Below, one piece after another: positions 23,686 through 32,253 of a stretch of DNA of 64,000 nt (positions are counted from its first letter, which is position 1; each line of letters starts with the position of its first letter). Source of the stretch: Streptomyces cellostaticus. Its GTDB lineage: Bacteria > Actinomycetota > Actinomycetes > Streptomycetales > Streptomycetaceae. The stretch is taken from the NCBI RefSeq assembly GCF_001513965.1, contig NZ_KQ948019.1, forward strand, positions 321,763-385,762, in the 5' to 3' direction. The notes beneath the pieces were generated by a model. The model searched no databases. It had not been told where the DNA came from and worked only from the letters and a program-made list of their open reading frames with translations. The position numbers were made by a program, and so were the translations under genes.

Positions 23686-25020
23686 ATGACCATCCCCCTG
23701 CTGCTCCTCGGAGCCGCGTTTTTGCTGATCCTCGCCAACGGCTTCTTCGTGGCGGCGGAGTTCGGCCTGGTGACGGTCGAGCGCCCGGACGCCGAGAAGG
23801 CGGCCGCCGACGGCGACAAACGCGCCCGTACGGTCGTCGAGTCGCTGAAGGAACTCTCCTTCCAGCTCTCCGGCACCCAGCTCGGCATCACCATCACCTC
23901 CCTCGTCGTCGGCATGCTCGCCGAACCGGCACTCGCCGGGCTGCTGCGCGGCCCGTTCGTCGCGCTCGGCATCCCGGACGGTGCCGCCTCCGGTGTCGCC
24001 GTGGTCGTCGGCATGCTGCTCGCCTCCGCGATCCAGATGGTGATCGGCGAACTCGTGCCCAAGAACTGGGCGGTGTCCAAGCCCTTGCAGGTCGCCCGGT
24101 TCGTGGCCGGGCCGCAGCACCACTTCGCCCGCCTGTTCCGCCCGGTGATCGCCGCGCTCAACACGGTCGCCAACCGGCTGGTGCGCGCGCTCGGCGTCGA
24201 GCCCGCCGAGGAACTGGCCTCCGCCCGCACCCCGGGCGAACTGGTCTCCCTCGCCCGGCACTCGGCCCGGGCCGGCGCCCTGGAGCAGGACACGGCCGAC
24301 CTGTTCGTCCGCACCCTGTCCCTGGGCGACCTGACCGCGCAGCACGTCATGACCCCGCGCGTGAAGGTCAGCGCCCTCCAGGACTCGGCGACCGCCGAGG
24401 ACGTGGTCAACCTCACCCGGGCCACCGGCCTGTCCCGCTTCCCCGTCTACCGGGAGAAGATCGACGAGATCGTCGGCATGGCCCACCTCAAGGACGCGCT
24501 GGCGATCCCCCCGTACGACCGGCTGCGCACCCCGGTCGGCCGGATCGCCCGCAAGGCGCTGCTGGTCCCCGAGACCCTGCCGGTCCAGCCCCTGCTCGCC
24601 CGGCTGCGCAGCGAGCAGCCCATCGCGGTCGTCGTGGACGAGTACGGCGGCACGGCCGGCGTGGTCACGCTGGAGGACATCGTCGAGGAACTCGTCGGCG
24701 AGGTCCGTGACGAGCACGACGGCCACGACGTGCCCGAACTGGCCGCCGCACCCCCCGAGGACGGCAGGCCCGCCTGGGACGTGGACGGCAGCTGCCGCGT
24801 CGACATCCTCCTGCGCATAGGTCTCGACGTGCCCGAGGGGCCGTACGAGACCGTCGCCGGCCTGGTGGCCGACCTGCTCGGCCGCATCCCGGCCCCCGGC
24901 GACCGGGCGGAACTGCCCGGCTGGCGGCTGTCCGTCCGCCAGGTCGGTCACTACCGCGCCGAACGGGTCCGCCTGGTCAGGACGGTCCCGGCGGTGAACG
25001 TCATGGAGGCCGTCCGATGA
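23686..25020 (+). CDS. CNNM/CorC-type hemolysin family membrane protein (full length)
   Basis: This 444-residue protein has an N-terminal CNNM membrane domain with about four helices (NGFFVAAEFGLVTVERPDAE, QLGITITSLVVGMLAEPAL, QMVIGELVPKNWAVSKPLQ). A CBS pair follows at about residues 200-345 (VMTPRVKVSALQDSATAED, VVDEYGGTAGVVTLEDIVEELVGE), then a C-terminal CorC_HlyC domain. Relatives are linked to Mg2+ or Na+/Mg2+ transport. It overlaps the start of a shorter paralogue by 4 bases (ATGA), so the two are coupled and may form a heterodimer. Confidence 0.9.
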   Translation: MTIPLLLLGAAFLLILANGFFVAAEFGLVTVERPDAEKAAADGDKRARTVVESLKELSFQLSGTQLGITITSLVVGMLAEPALAGLLRGPFVALGIPDGAASGVAVVVGMLLASAIQMVIGELVPKNWAVSKPLQVARFVAGPQHHFARLFRPVIAALNTVANRLVRALGVEPAEELASARTPGELVSLARHSARAGALEQDTADLFVRTLSLGDLTAQHVMTPRVKVSALQDSATAEDVVNLTRATGLSRFPVYREKIDEIVGMAHLKDALAIPPYDRLRTPVGRIARKALLVPETLPVQPLLARLRSEQPIAVVVDEYGGTAGVVTLEDIVEELVGEVRDEHDGHDVPELAAAPPEDGRPAWDVDGSCRVDILLRIGLDVPEGPYETVAGLVADLLGRIPAPGDRAELPGWRLSVRQVGHYRAERVRLVRTVPAVNVMEAVR

Positions 25021-26102
25021 GCGTCCTCCAACTGGTCTTCGCCGCGCTGCTCGTGCTCGCCAACGGCTTCTTCGTCGGCGCCGAGTTCGCGCTCGTCTCC
25101 GTCCGCCGCAGCCAGATCGAACCGCTCGGCACCGCCCGGGCCCGCCAGGTGCTGTACGGCCTCGAGCGGCTGCCGCAGATGATGGCCGCCGCGCAGTTCG
25201 GCATCACCGTCTGCTCCCTGACGCTCGGCGCGGTGGCCGAGCCGACCGTGGCCCATCTGCTGGAACCGGTGTTCGAGGCGATGCACCTCCCGGACGGCGT
25301 GATCCACCCGCTGGGGTACGTGATCGCGCTCGCCGGCGTGGTCTTCTTCCACCTGGTGATCGGCGAGATGGTCCCGAAGAACCTCGCGATGGCGGCCCCG
25401 GAGAAGGCCGCGCTGTGGCTCAGCCCCGGCCTGGTGTACTTCGCCCGGCTGTGCAGGCCGATCACCGTGGCCCTCGGCGCCTGCGCCCAGGGCATCCTGC
25501 GGCTCTTCCGCGTCGAGCCCAAGGACGAGGTCGAGGCGGTCGTCACCAGCGAGCAGCTGAACCGGCTGCTGGAGGACTCCGGCCAGGCGGGCCTCCTCGA
25601 CCCCGAGGAGCAGGAGCGGCTGGAGGACGCGCTGGAACTGGGCTCGCGCCCGGTGACGGACGTCCTGCTGCGGCGCGAGTCCCTGGTGACGGTGGCTCCG
25701 TCGGTCACACCGGGAGAGATCGTCCGGCTGACGGCCCGCACGGGCTACTCCCGCTTCCCGGTGGCGGTCCAGACGGGCGCCTTCATGGGATACGTCCACG
25801 TCAAGGACGTCCTGGACCTGGAGGACTCCGAGCGTGCCGTCCCCCAGCACGTCTGGCGTCCGATGACGACCCTGCGCGCGGAACTCCCGCTGGACGACGC
25901 CCTGACGGTCATGCGCCGGGCAGCCACCCACCTGGCCCAGGTCGCGGATGCCTCCGGCAAGGTGCTGGGGTTGGTGGCCCTGGAGGACGTACTCGAGCTG
26001 CTGGTGGGTGAGGTACGGGACCCGGCGCACAGGCCGACGCCGGAGCCGAAGCTCTCCGAGCCGAGGGCAAGCGGAGAACCGGAGGGGGCACTGGCCACTT
26101 AG
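25017..26102 (+). CDS. CNNM/CorC-type membrane protein lacking the C-terminal domain
   Basis: This 361-residue paralogue of the preceding gene has the same CNNM membrane domain (NGFFVGAEFALVSVRRSQIEP, QFGITVCSLTLGAVAEPTV, HLVIGEMVPKNLAMAAPEK) and CBS pair. It ends about 25 residues after LEDVLELLVGEVRDP and so lacks the CorC_HlyC domain. Tandem long and short copies are common in actinobacteria. The coupled start suggests equal production. Confidence 0.9.
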   Translation: MSVLQLVFAALLVLANGFFVGAEFALVSVRRSQIEPLGTARARQVLYGLERLPQMMAAAQFGITVCSLTLGAVAEPTVAHLLEPVFEAMHLPDGVIHPLGYVIALAGVVFFHLVIGEMVPKNLAMAAPEKAALWLSPGLVYFARLCRPITVALGACAQGILRLFRVEPKDEVEAVVTSEQLNRLLEDSGQAGLLDPEEQERLEDALELGSRPVTDVLLRRESLVTVAPSVTPGEIVRLTARTGYSRFPVAVQTGAFMGYVHVKDVLDLEDSERAVPQHVWRPMTTLRAELPLDDALTVMRRAATHLAQVADASGKVLGLVALEDVLELLVGEVRDPAHRPTPEPKLSEPRASGEPEGALAT

Positions 26103-26116
26103 CGCCGTCCCCGTCT

Positions 26117-26205
26117 GCGGGGCGCGCGGGGGCTGATCGCGCAGTTCCCCGCGCCCCTCAGGGGGCGCATCGGCACCCCGCCGGCGCGGGCGAGCGAAGC
26201 CCAGC
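26117..26205. repeat. Dispersed palindromic intergenic repeat, copy 1
   Basis: GCGGGGCGCGCGGGGGCTGA, then TCGCGCAGTTCCCCGCGCCCC and a GGGGGCGC/GCACCCCGCC tail lie between two converging genes. Related copies occur at about 31954, 50094 and (reversed) 63205. The palindrome could also end transcription from both sides. Confidence 0.65.
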
Positions 26206-26220
26206 CCCGGCGCACAGCAC

Positions 26221-28089
26221 TTACATGGCCGACGGATCCTGCGGCCCCCGCCCCGACAGCACTTCCCCGTACGCCTGCATCAGGTCCGGCAGACGCAGCG
26301 TGGCCAGGTCCTGTCGGGACAGCACCCCGGGATACGTCGACAACCGCAGATCCCGGTACGCACAGCTCTTCTCGTACAGCGTCCGCAGAAACCGCCCGTT
26401 GCCCAACTCGTCGATCCACCCCTGATCCACCACGTGCCCGGCGATGGACCGCAGCTCCTCCAGCGCCTCCTCGTCCCACAGATCCCCGTTCTCCGCCGCC
26501 AGCACCTTGCCGATCTCGGTGAGTTCCAGCGGCCGGTAGGAGGGGAAGTCCACCCGCGAGGTGAACCGGGAGGAGAGCCCGGGGTTGGCGGCGAGCAGCC
26601 GGTCCATGCCCTCCGGATAGCCGGCCAGGATCACCACCAGGTGGTCCCGGTTGTCCTCGGCCCGCTTCAGCAGCACCTGCAACGCCTCGTCGCCGTACGC
26701 GTCCCCCTTGCCGTACCCGGAGTTGGACAGCGAGTACGCCTCGTCCACGAACAGCACCCCGCCGATCGCGGAGTCGATCAGCTCGTTGGCCTTCACGGCC
26801 GTCTGCCCCAGATACTCGCCGACCAGATCGGCCCGCTGGGCCTCCACGAGGTGGTCGCCGCCGAGCAGTCCCAGCGCGTAGAAGACCCGGCCCAGGATCC
26901 GCGCGACCGTGGTCTTCCCGGTGCCCGAGGGACCGGAGAAGACGAAGTGCCGTTTCGGCGGCTGCACGGGCAGGCCCTGCCCGGCCCGCAGCCGGGCCAT
27001 GTTCAACTGTGCGGACAACGCCTTGACCTGGCGCTTGACCGGCTCAAGACCCACCATCCGCTCCAGCTCGGCAAGCGCCTCCTCGAGCAGCGCGGGGTCG
27101 GTCGGGCCGGCCGGAAGGGGTGAGGACGGCGACGGCACACCGCTCTTCACCCGCACCGCCGGATCGGAGACCGACGGGAGGGGCCCGGTCGGCAGGTCGG
27201 GCTCCGGCAGCCGCAGGTCCCGCCCCTCCCCGCCGAAGAGCGGATCGAGCGTGTCCGGCCCGTCCACCGTGTCCTGCCCGGCGCCGGTCAGCGTGATCGC
27301 CGCGAAGTCGGCCGCATCGTCGTACCCGTCGCCCTCGGCGATGGCGGCGAGCCGGGCCGTGGTGTCCATGAAGGCGGGATCCACCCGGTGCACGGCCCGG
27401 TACAGCGGCAGCGCCGCGGCACTGCGCCCCGTGCCCTCGTGCGCCCGCGCCAGCCAGTACCGCAGCTCCTTGCGCTGCGGCTGCTCGCTGCGGCAGCGCA
27501 TCAGGGCCGCCGACAGCAGCGGCTCCGCCTGCCCGTACGTCTCCAGCCGCACCCGGGCCATGCCGCCGAACAGACCCGCCTCGATGCCGAGCATGGGATC
27601 GTCCAGCAGCGGGTCGGTGTGCCGGACCAGCTGGTCCCAGTCCTTGACCAGATAGGCGCGGCAGGCGTGCAGGAAGCGCACCTGCGGATCGGTGTCCACC
27701 GGGGGCAGCCCGGCCAGCGCCCGGTCCAGCTCCGGGACGTGCCGCCCGTCCAGCCAGTGCGAGGCGTGCGCCAGCAGCAGATCGCGCGGGCTCTCCAGCA
27801 CCGGCTGCACCCACCAGCCCAGCCAGTACCAGGAGTTGAGGCTCCGGCGGTGCCGGGTGCGCTGTTCCCCGAAGCGGTCCCGGTGCCGGAACATCCTCAG
27901 CAGTGCGGTCGTCGTGTCGACCCGCAGCGCGTGCAGCCCGAGCCAGGCGTCCGCCATCCCCGGATCCATCCGTACCGCGGCGCGGAACTCCTCCTCCGCC
28001 TGCGGATAGGCACCCATCGTGTAGGCGTCCACGCCTCGCAGCCAGGCGAGGTCGGCGGGGGCCTCGGGGCCCTGCGTGCCGAAGTCCAT
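26221..28089 (-). CDS. AAA ATPase, EccA/CbbX-like
   Basis: This 622-residue protein has a TPR-like helical N-terminal half (about residues 15-290), a low-complexity linker with Pro, Asp and Ser, and a C-terminal AAA+ domain. Walker A is GPSGTGKTT (about 383-392), Walker B GGVLFVDEAYSL, and sensor-type NPGLSSRFTSRVDFPSY. This is the architecture of EccA, the cytosolic ATPase of type VII secretion, and of CbbX-like proteins. No other ESX gene lies nearby, so the client is unknown. ATG 28089 follows GGGGGACGTG. Confidence 0.85.
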   Translation of the reverse strand: MDFGTQGPEAPADLAWLRGVDAYTMGAYPQAEEEFRAAVRMDPGMADAWLGLHALRVDTTTALLRMFRHRDRFGEQRTRHRRSLNSWYWLGWWVQPVLESPRDLLLAHASHWLDGRHVPELDRALAGLPPVDTDPQVRFLHACRAYLVKDWDQLVRHTDPLLDDPMLGIEAGLFGGMARVRLETYGQAEPLLSAALMRCRSEQPQRKELRYWLARAHEGTGRSAAALPLYRAVHRVDPAFMDTTARLAAIAEGDGYDDAADFAAITLTGAGQDTVDGPDTLDPLFGGEGRDLRLPEPDLPTGPLPSVSDPAVRVKSGVPSPSSPLPAGPTDPALLEEALAELERMVGLEPVKRQVKALSAQLNMARLRAGQGLPVQPPKRHFVFSGPSGTGKTTVARILGRVFYALGLLGGDHLVEAQRADLVGEYLGQTAVKANELIDSAIGGVLFVDEAYSLSNSGYGKGDAYGDEALQVLLKRAEDNRDHLVVILAGYPEGMDRLLAANPGLSSRFTSRVDFPSYRPLELTEIGKVLAAENGDLWDEEALEELRSIAGHVVDQGWIDELGNGRFLRTLYEKSCAYRDLRLSTYPGVLSRQDLATLRLPDLMQAYGEVLSGRGPQDPSAM

Positions 28090-28364
28090 CACGTCCCCCA
28101 CAGACCGTGCCCCCGTTGGTTCACCACCGGGCAGTCGCCCGGCGGCCGCCGCGGTCGAACCGCTGTGCCGCGGACCGGAGTTGCAGGTGCGCGAGGCAGC
28201 CGCTCGAAGGTCGCACCGAGGGCATCGTACCCGTGGGACGACCGCCCGCCGAAGGGTGCCGCACGGGCCGTTTGACGAGGTGGGAGCAGACGGGGCGCAC
28301 ACGCGCCGGTGACCGAGGGTGAGCGAATCGGTGCGCGGGGCGCCCGGAAAACAGGCTCAGGGCA

Positions 28365-28436
28365 GAACGAAGCCCCCGATCACGGGGGAACAACCGGGGG
28401 CTTCGCGTCTGTGGGGCGGCTCCGAATGGCCGCACA
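28365..28436 (-). ncRNA. Candidate small RNA upstream of the AAA ATPase gene
   Basis: A promoter-like TTGACC (28471-28466), 18 bases, TACGTT (28447-28442) would start a transcript near 28435. The next 70 bases hold a small hairpin (GCGGC-CATTCGGA-GCCGC) and then the strong hairpin 28404-28369, followed by GTTCTG. No start codon with ribosome site lies in it. It could also be an attenuated leader of the ATPase gene. Confidence 0.4.
28369..28404. terminator. Strong hairpin between uridine-kinase-like and AAA genes
   Basis: GAAGCCCCCG (28369-28378) pairs with CGGGGGCTTC (28395-28404), a perfect 10-bp stem. The loop itself contains GGGGG that can compete for the C tract, so two alternative pairings exist. 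Confidence 0.6.
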
Positions 28437-28520
28437 TTGAGAACGTAAGACCTGTACGGCCCCCGGGTCAAGCGGCGTCGAGGCACTCAAAGAAGTTCCC
28501 CCGCAAGGGTCTTCACGAGT

Positions 28521-29141
28521 TCAGCACACTGCGGACGGTCCATCACGGTGGGTGACCTCGTGGTCCGGTCCAACCGTCGTCGCAGGCCCCGGCAGCACCT
28601 CGTACCCCTCCGGTGTCTGGAGTACCAGAAGATCGGCATGGGGGCGCGAAGGGTCGGCGGTGAAGTGCGCGCGCTCCGCCGCGACCCACCCGGACCAGAA
28701 CTCCCGCTGCTCCGCACCGTCCCGCTGCCGTCCGCGTGCCCAGGACTCCTCGTGGGGCAGCTCCATCCACAGCAGCCGCGCCAGATACGGGCGCAGTGCC
28801 CGGCGTCCGGCGCCGACCCCCTCGATCACGACCACGGGAGCGGGCGGCAACGGGCGCGGTGCGCCGAACGCGCGGGCGCGCCAGTCATAGGGGGTGTAAT
28901 GCGCGGTCTCGCCGCGGGAGAGCGGGCCGATCACCTGGGACAGGAGCCGCTCGGTCCAGTCGAAGAGCTGCTCGTGGCTGGCGATGTCGTCCAGGTGCAG
29001 CACCGGTGCCCCGTCCAGCGCGGCGGCCAGGCGCCCGGCGAAGGTGGACTTTCCGGAGCCGGCGTGCCCGTCGACAGCGACGAGCCGGACCGCTCCCAGG
29101 GAGGGGGGAAGCCCGCGCAGCCGGGCGGCGAGGTCGTGAAT
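28521..29141 (-). CDS. Uridine-kinase-like P-loop protein with no canonical start codon
   Basis: The frame encodes VRLVAVDGHAGSGKSTFAGRL (Walker A), LHLDDIASHEQLFDW, PPAPVVVIEGVGAGRR and LLWMELPHEESWARGRQRDG, as in uridine kinase/phosphoribulokinase-type proteins. The first ATG, GTG or TTG in this frame is the GTG at 29003, which lies after the P-loop. Upstream the frame is open to a TAG at 29192-29190, with no ATG, GTG or TTG between. The best initiation site is ATT at 29141, with AGGA six bases before it, giving 206 residues. A start at 29003 would remove the ATP site. Either a rare AUU start is used or the gene is damaged. Confidence 0.65.
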   Translation of the reverse strand: MHDLAARLRGLPPSLGAVRLVAVDGHAGSGKSTFAGRLAAALDGAPVLHLDDIASHEQLFDWTERLLSQVIGPLSRGETAHYTPYDWRARAFGAPRPLPPAPVVVIEGVGAGRRALRPYLARLLWMELPHEESWARGRQRDGAEQREFWSGWVAAERAHFTADPSRPHADLLVLQTPEGYEVLPGPATTVGPDHEVTHRDGPSAVC

Positions 29142-29271
29142 GGCGATTCCTGAGGTGTGGTGCCGTGTGGGGTGTTTTCCGGAAACAGTCTAGTAGTGGC
29201 CCATAGTGACTGGACCAGTGGGCCGGGAAACGTCACTTCTTGAACCACTGGCTGTCGGCCGGTCAATCAAA

Positions 29272-29283
29272 CGGATTAATCCG
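29272..29283. promoter_or_regulatory. Perfect 12-bp palindrome in a divergent AT-rich region
   Basis: CGGATTAATCCG lies between the uridine-kinase-like gene (leftwards) and a TTA-containing gene (rightwards), in a notably AT-rich 250-base region. It could be an operator. Confidence 0.35.
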
Positions 29284-29393
29284 CCGAATCGGTTGACCGA
29301 TATGTGAAACCCGGCTGTTCCCGGTGAGCCGACTGGTGAGTAAGGTGCCTCCTGCGCAACTGCGATGCGCCATACGGGGACGGACAGGGGAAC

Positions 29394-30350
29394 ATGGCCG
29401 CGGGGTTATTCGAAGGGCACTATGTATGGCATCCGGCGGCCGACGACCGTGGCCTGGCGAGCGTATGCGTCGATGTGCGCGCCGGGCGTTATCTGAGCGC
29501 CTGCGAAGCCCTCGCCGAGACCCGTTCCGACTTCGCCCTGCGCGCCCACCGCTCGCTGGTGCTGGCCTCCGAGGCGGCCGGGACGGACCTCGTCGAGCGC
29601 TGGCTGGCCGAGGAGCCGACGCCCGAGGCGGCGCTGATGTGGGCCCGGGTGGCGGTGCAGCGGGCGATCCGCGCCGCCGACGCGCGCGACGAGCGGGCCG
29701 AGGCACTGGAGCGGATCGCGCTGGCCGCCTGCGACCGGGCCGCCGCCACGGCCCCCGAGGACCCCACCCCCTGGGTCGCGAAGCTCGCCATGGCCCGGCT
29801 GCACCGGCTGCGCGACCCCGCCCCGCAGGGGCTGCTCACCGCACCGCGCGGCCCCTGGCGGCTGTTCGCGCACGTCCTGTCCCTGGACCCGTGGCACCGC
29901 GAAGGCCACCACCGCTTCCTGTCGTGCTTCTTCACCCGCTACGGCGGCTCGGTCAACGCCGCCTGGGACGTGGCCGCCTTCCTCAGCCAGCGGGCGCCCG
30001 CCGACTCCGCCCTCAGGCTGCTGCCGCTGGTGGCCCTGGTGGAGAGCTACAACCCCACCCAACTGCTCGCCGACCGCGTCTGGGAACAACCTCAGTGGCG
30101 CTCCACCGCACTGGCGATCTACCACAACTGGCTGCCCGCGGTGGCCGATTACCGCTTCACCCCGGTGCTCGACCTGGCCTACCTCGCGCATGCGCTGGTC
30201 ATGGGCCAGCGCGAGTTCGAGGCCCGGGCGGTCTTCGCGGCGATGGGCCCGTACGCCTCGCGCATGCCCTGGAGCGCCTTCGGCGACCCCGCCGAGCAGC
30301 TCTCCCGGGCCCGCCGCGCCTGCGGCCTGCCTGTCCCGGGACCTGCCTGA
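29394..30350 (+). CDS. Conserved protein of unknown function with a TTA codon
   Basis: This 318-residue soluble protein starts MAAGLFEGHYVWHPAADDRG and is rich in Ala, Arg and Trp. It is predicted all-helical with TPR-like spacing (ALRAHRSLVLASEAAG, PTPWVAKLAMARLHRL, AYLAHALVMGQREFEARAVF). A WRLFAHVLSLDPWHREGHHRFLSCFF block is its most distinctive feature. I do not recognise a named family. Codon 5 (29406-29408) is TTA, so expression should depend on bldA. It is followed after 47 bases by an amino-acid permease gene, and the two may be cotranscribed. Confidence 0.75.
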   Translation: MAAGLFEGHYVWHPAADDRGLASVCVDVRAGRYLSACEALAETRSDFALRAHRSLVLASEAAGTDLVERWLAEEPTPEAALMWARVAVQRAIRAADARDERAEALERIALAACDRAAATAPEDPTPWVAKLAMARLHRLRDPAPQGLLTAPRGPWRLFAHVLSLDPWHREGHHRFLSCFFTRYGGSVNAAWDVAAFLSQRAPADSALRLLPLVALVESYNPTQLLADRVWEQPQWRSTALAIYHNWLPAVADYRFTPVLDLAYLAHALVMGQREFEARAVFAAMGPYASRMPWSAFGDPAEQLSRARRACGLPVPGPA

Positions 30351-30397
30351 CCCCCCCCGCACCTGCTCTGCCCCCCCACCAAGAGAAAGGTCGATCA

Positions 30398-31939
30398 GTG
30401 TCGGAACGGATATCGGCTCCACGGGCGAAGGCCCGCGGGGGAGAAGACCCGGCCGCCCTCGACGACGACGCGACCCTGCATGCGATGGGCTATCCGCGGA
30501 AACTCACCCGGCGCTTCCAGGCGTTCGACAATTTCGCGATCTCCTTCACCATCATCAATATCCTTTCGGGTATTTTCTCGTCCTTCGGATACGGTATGAA
30601 CGCGGGCGGCCCCCGTATTCTGGTGTTCGGCTGGATAGGCGTCTCCGTCATGGTGCTGTTCATCGCCGCGGCCATGGCGGAAGTCGCCTCCGCCTATCCG
30701 ACGAGCGGTGCGCTGTATTTTTCCGCCGGTAAACTCGCCAAGCGGCACAAGGGCGCCTGGTCGTGGTTCACCGGCTGGCTGAACTTCGTGGGACAGATCG
30801 GCGGCACCGCGGCGACCGGCTATGCGGCCGCGACCTTCGTCCAGGCTTTCATCGCCCTGCAGTGGCCCTCGTACCGGGCGACCGCGCACCAGACGGTCCT
30901 GATCACGGCCGTGATCATCGTGCTGCAAGGCCTTGCCAACACCTACACCGTCCAGCTGGTCGCGGTACTGAACCGGATTTCCGTGTGGTGGCTGCTGATC
31001 GGACTCGTGGTGATCGTGAGCACACTCATAGTGATGCCCGATCATCATCAGTCGGCTTCCTTCGTGACGCATTTCGAGAACAACACCGGCTTCACGAGCG
31101 GCCTTTACGGCGGCATGCTCGGTCTGCTGGTCACCAGCTGGACCTTCACCGGGTTCGACGGCAGCTTCCACATGTCCGAGGAAACGGTCCGCGCGACGGT
31201 CAACGCCCCCAAGGGGATCACCCGCGCCGTCGGCTATTCGGCGATCACCGGTCTCATCCTGATGCTGGCACTGGTCTACAGCATTAGTGACTACAACAAG
31301 GTGGCGAGCTCCTCCGCCCCACCCGTCCAGATTCTCATCGACGGCCTCGGCCTCGGCACTGCCAAGGTGATGCTCCTCATCGTGATCGGCGCGATGCTCT
31401 TCTGCGGTCTCGCCAACCTCACCAGCAACACCCGGCAGATCTTCGCCTTCTCCCGGGACGGCGCCATGCCCGGCTCCCGCTGGTGGCACTCGGTCTCGCT
31501 GCGCACCCGCACCCCGGTCAAGGCGGTGTGGCTGGCGGTGGGCTGCTCGCTCGCCCTGGTGGTGCCGGGCTGGTGGTCGCACACGGCGTTCACCGCCATC
31601 GTCAGCGTCAACGTGGTCGGGCTCTTCCTCGCCTACGCCGTGCCGATCTTCCTGCGGCTGCGGCTCGGCGACGAGTTCGAGGCCGGGCCCTGGCACCTGG
31701 GGCGCTGGGGCAAGCCGATCGGCTGGCTCGCGGTGACCTGGATCCTGCTCAGCAGCGTCCTGTTCATGCTGCCGCAGGCCTCGCCGATCACCGTCGACTC
31801 CTTCAACTACGCGCCGATCGCGCTGGCCGCCGTGCTGCTCGTGGCCACGGTCTGGTGGTTCGCCACCGCCCGCCGCCGCTTCCAGGGACCGGTCAGCTAC
31901 GGCCGCCCCGACGAGGTCGCCGCGATGGACCTGATCTGA
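30398..31939 (+). CDS. APC-family amino-acid permease
   Basis: This 513-residue protein has about twelve membrane helices and the signature of the GABA/amino-acid permease group. It has FQAFDNFAISFTIINILSGI at the first helix, then FTGFDGSFHMSEETVRATVNAPKGI, and SRDGAMPGSRWW late in the protein. The GTG at 30398 has AAAGG eight bases upstream. The 5' third uses more AT-ending codons (TAT, TTT, AAT, AAA) than its neighbours, while the 3' part is ordinary high-GC. Substrate unknown; GABA or a related amino acid is likely. Confidence 0.85.
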   Translation: MSERISAPRAKARGGEDPAALDDDATLHAMGYPRKLTRRFQAFDNFAISFTIINILSGIFSSFGYGMNAGGPRILVFGWIGVSVMVLFIAAAMAEVASAYPTSGALYFSAGKLAKRHKGAWSWFTGWLNFVGQIGGTAATGYAAATFVQAFIALQWPSYRATAHQTVLITAVIIVLQGLANTYTVQLVAVLNRISVWWLLIGLVVIVSTLIVMPDHHQSASFVTHFENNTGFTSGLYGGMLGLLVTSWTFTGFDGSFHMSEETVRATVNAPKGITRAVGYSAITGLILMLALVYSISDYNKVASSSAPPVQILIDGLGLGTAKVMLLIVIGAMLFCGLANLTSNTRQIFAFSRDGAMPGSRWWHSVSLRTRTPVKAVWLAVGCSLALVVPGWWSHTAFTAIVSVNVVGLFLAYAVPIFLRLRLGDEFEAGPWHLGRWGKPIGWLAVTWILLSSVLFMLPQASPITVDSFNYAPIALAAVLLVATVWWFATARRRFQGPVSYGRPDEVAAMDLI

Positions 31940-31953
31940 CCGAGGTGTGCACC

Positions 31954-32080
31954 GGGTGCGGGTGCGGGTGCGGGTGCGGGTGCGTGGGGGCTGGTCGCGC
32001 CCACGCGGCGGAGCCGCACATCGACACAGCCCCGCGCCCCTATGGGGCGCTCGCAGCGGCACCCCGCCAGCGCCGGTGAG
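31954..32080. repeat. GGGTGC tandem repeat plus dispersed palindromic repeat, copy 2
   Basis: Five copies of GGGTGC (31954-31984) run into TGGGGGCTGGTCGCGCC, an inserted segment GCGGCGGAGCCGCAC, and then AGCCCCGCGCCCCTATGGGG. The same combination, without the insert, lies at 50094-50192. Confidence 0.7.
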
Positions 32081-32253
32081 CGACACCCGCCCCCGGTCGG
32101 CACGCTCACGGGCGCCCCTCCAGTGGCCCAGACCAATATTCGTGGCGTGGCATGCGCCGAAGTGCTGGCAGGGGCATGCCGCCTGCTCCATAGTTGGCGC
32201 ACAACCGTGCACCGGCCCCGCCCCGACCCGGACCCCTGGGGGTAACCGCGCCC

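Noticed and set aside
28365..28436. Identification of the hairpin pair as the actinobacterial 6C RNA
   Set aside because: The hairpin loops do not show the paired C6 loops of that family.
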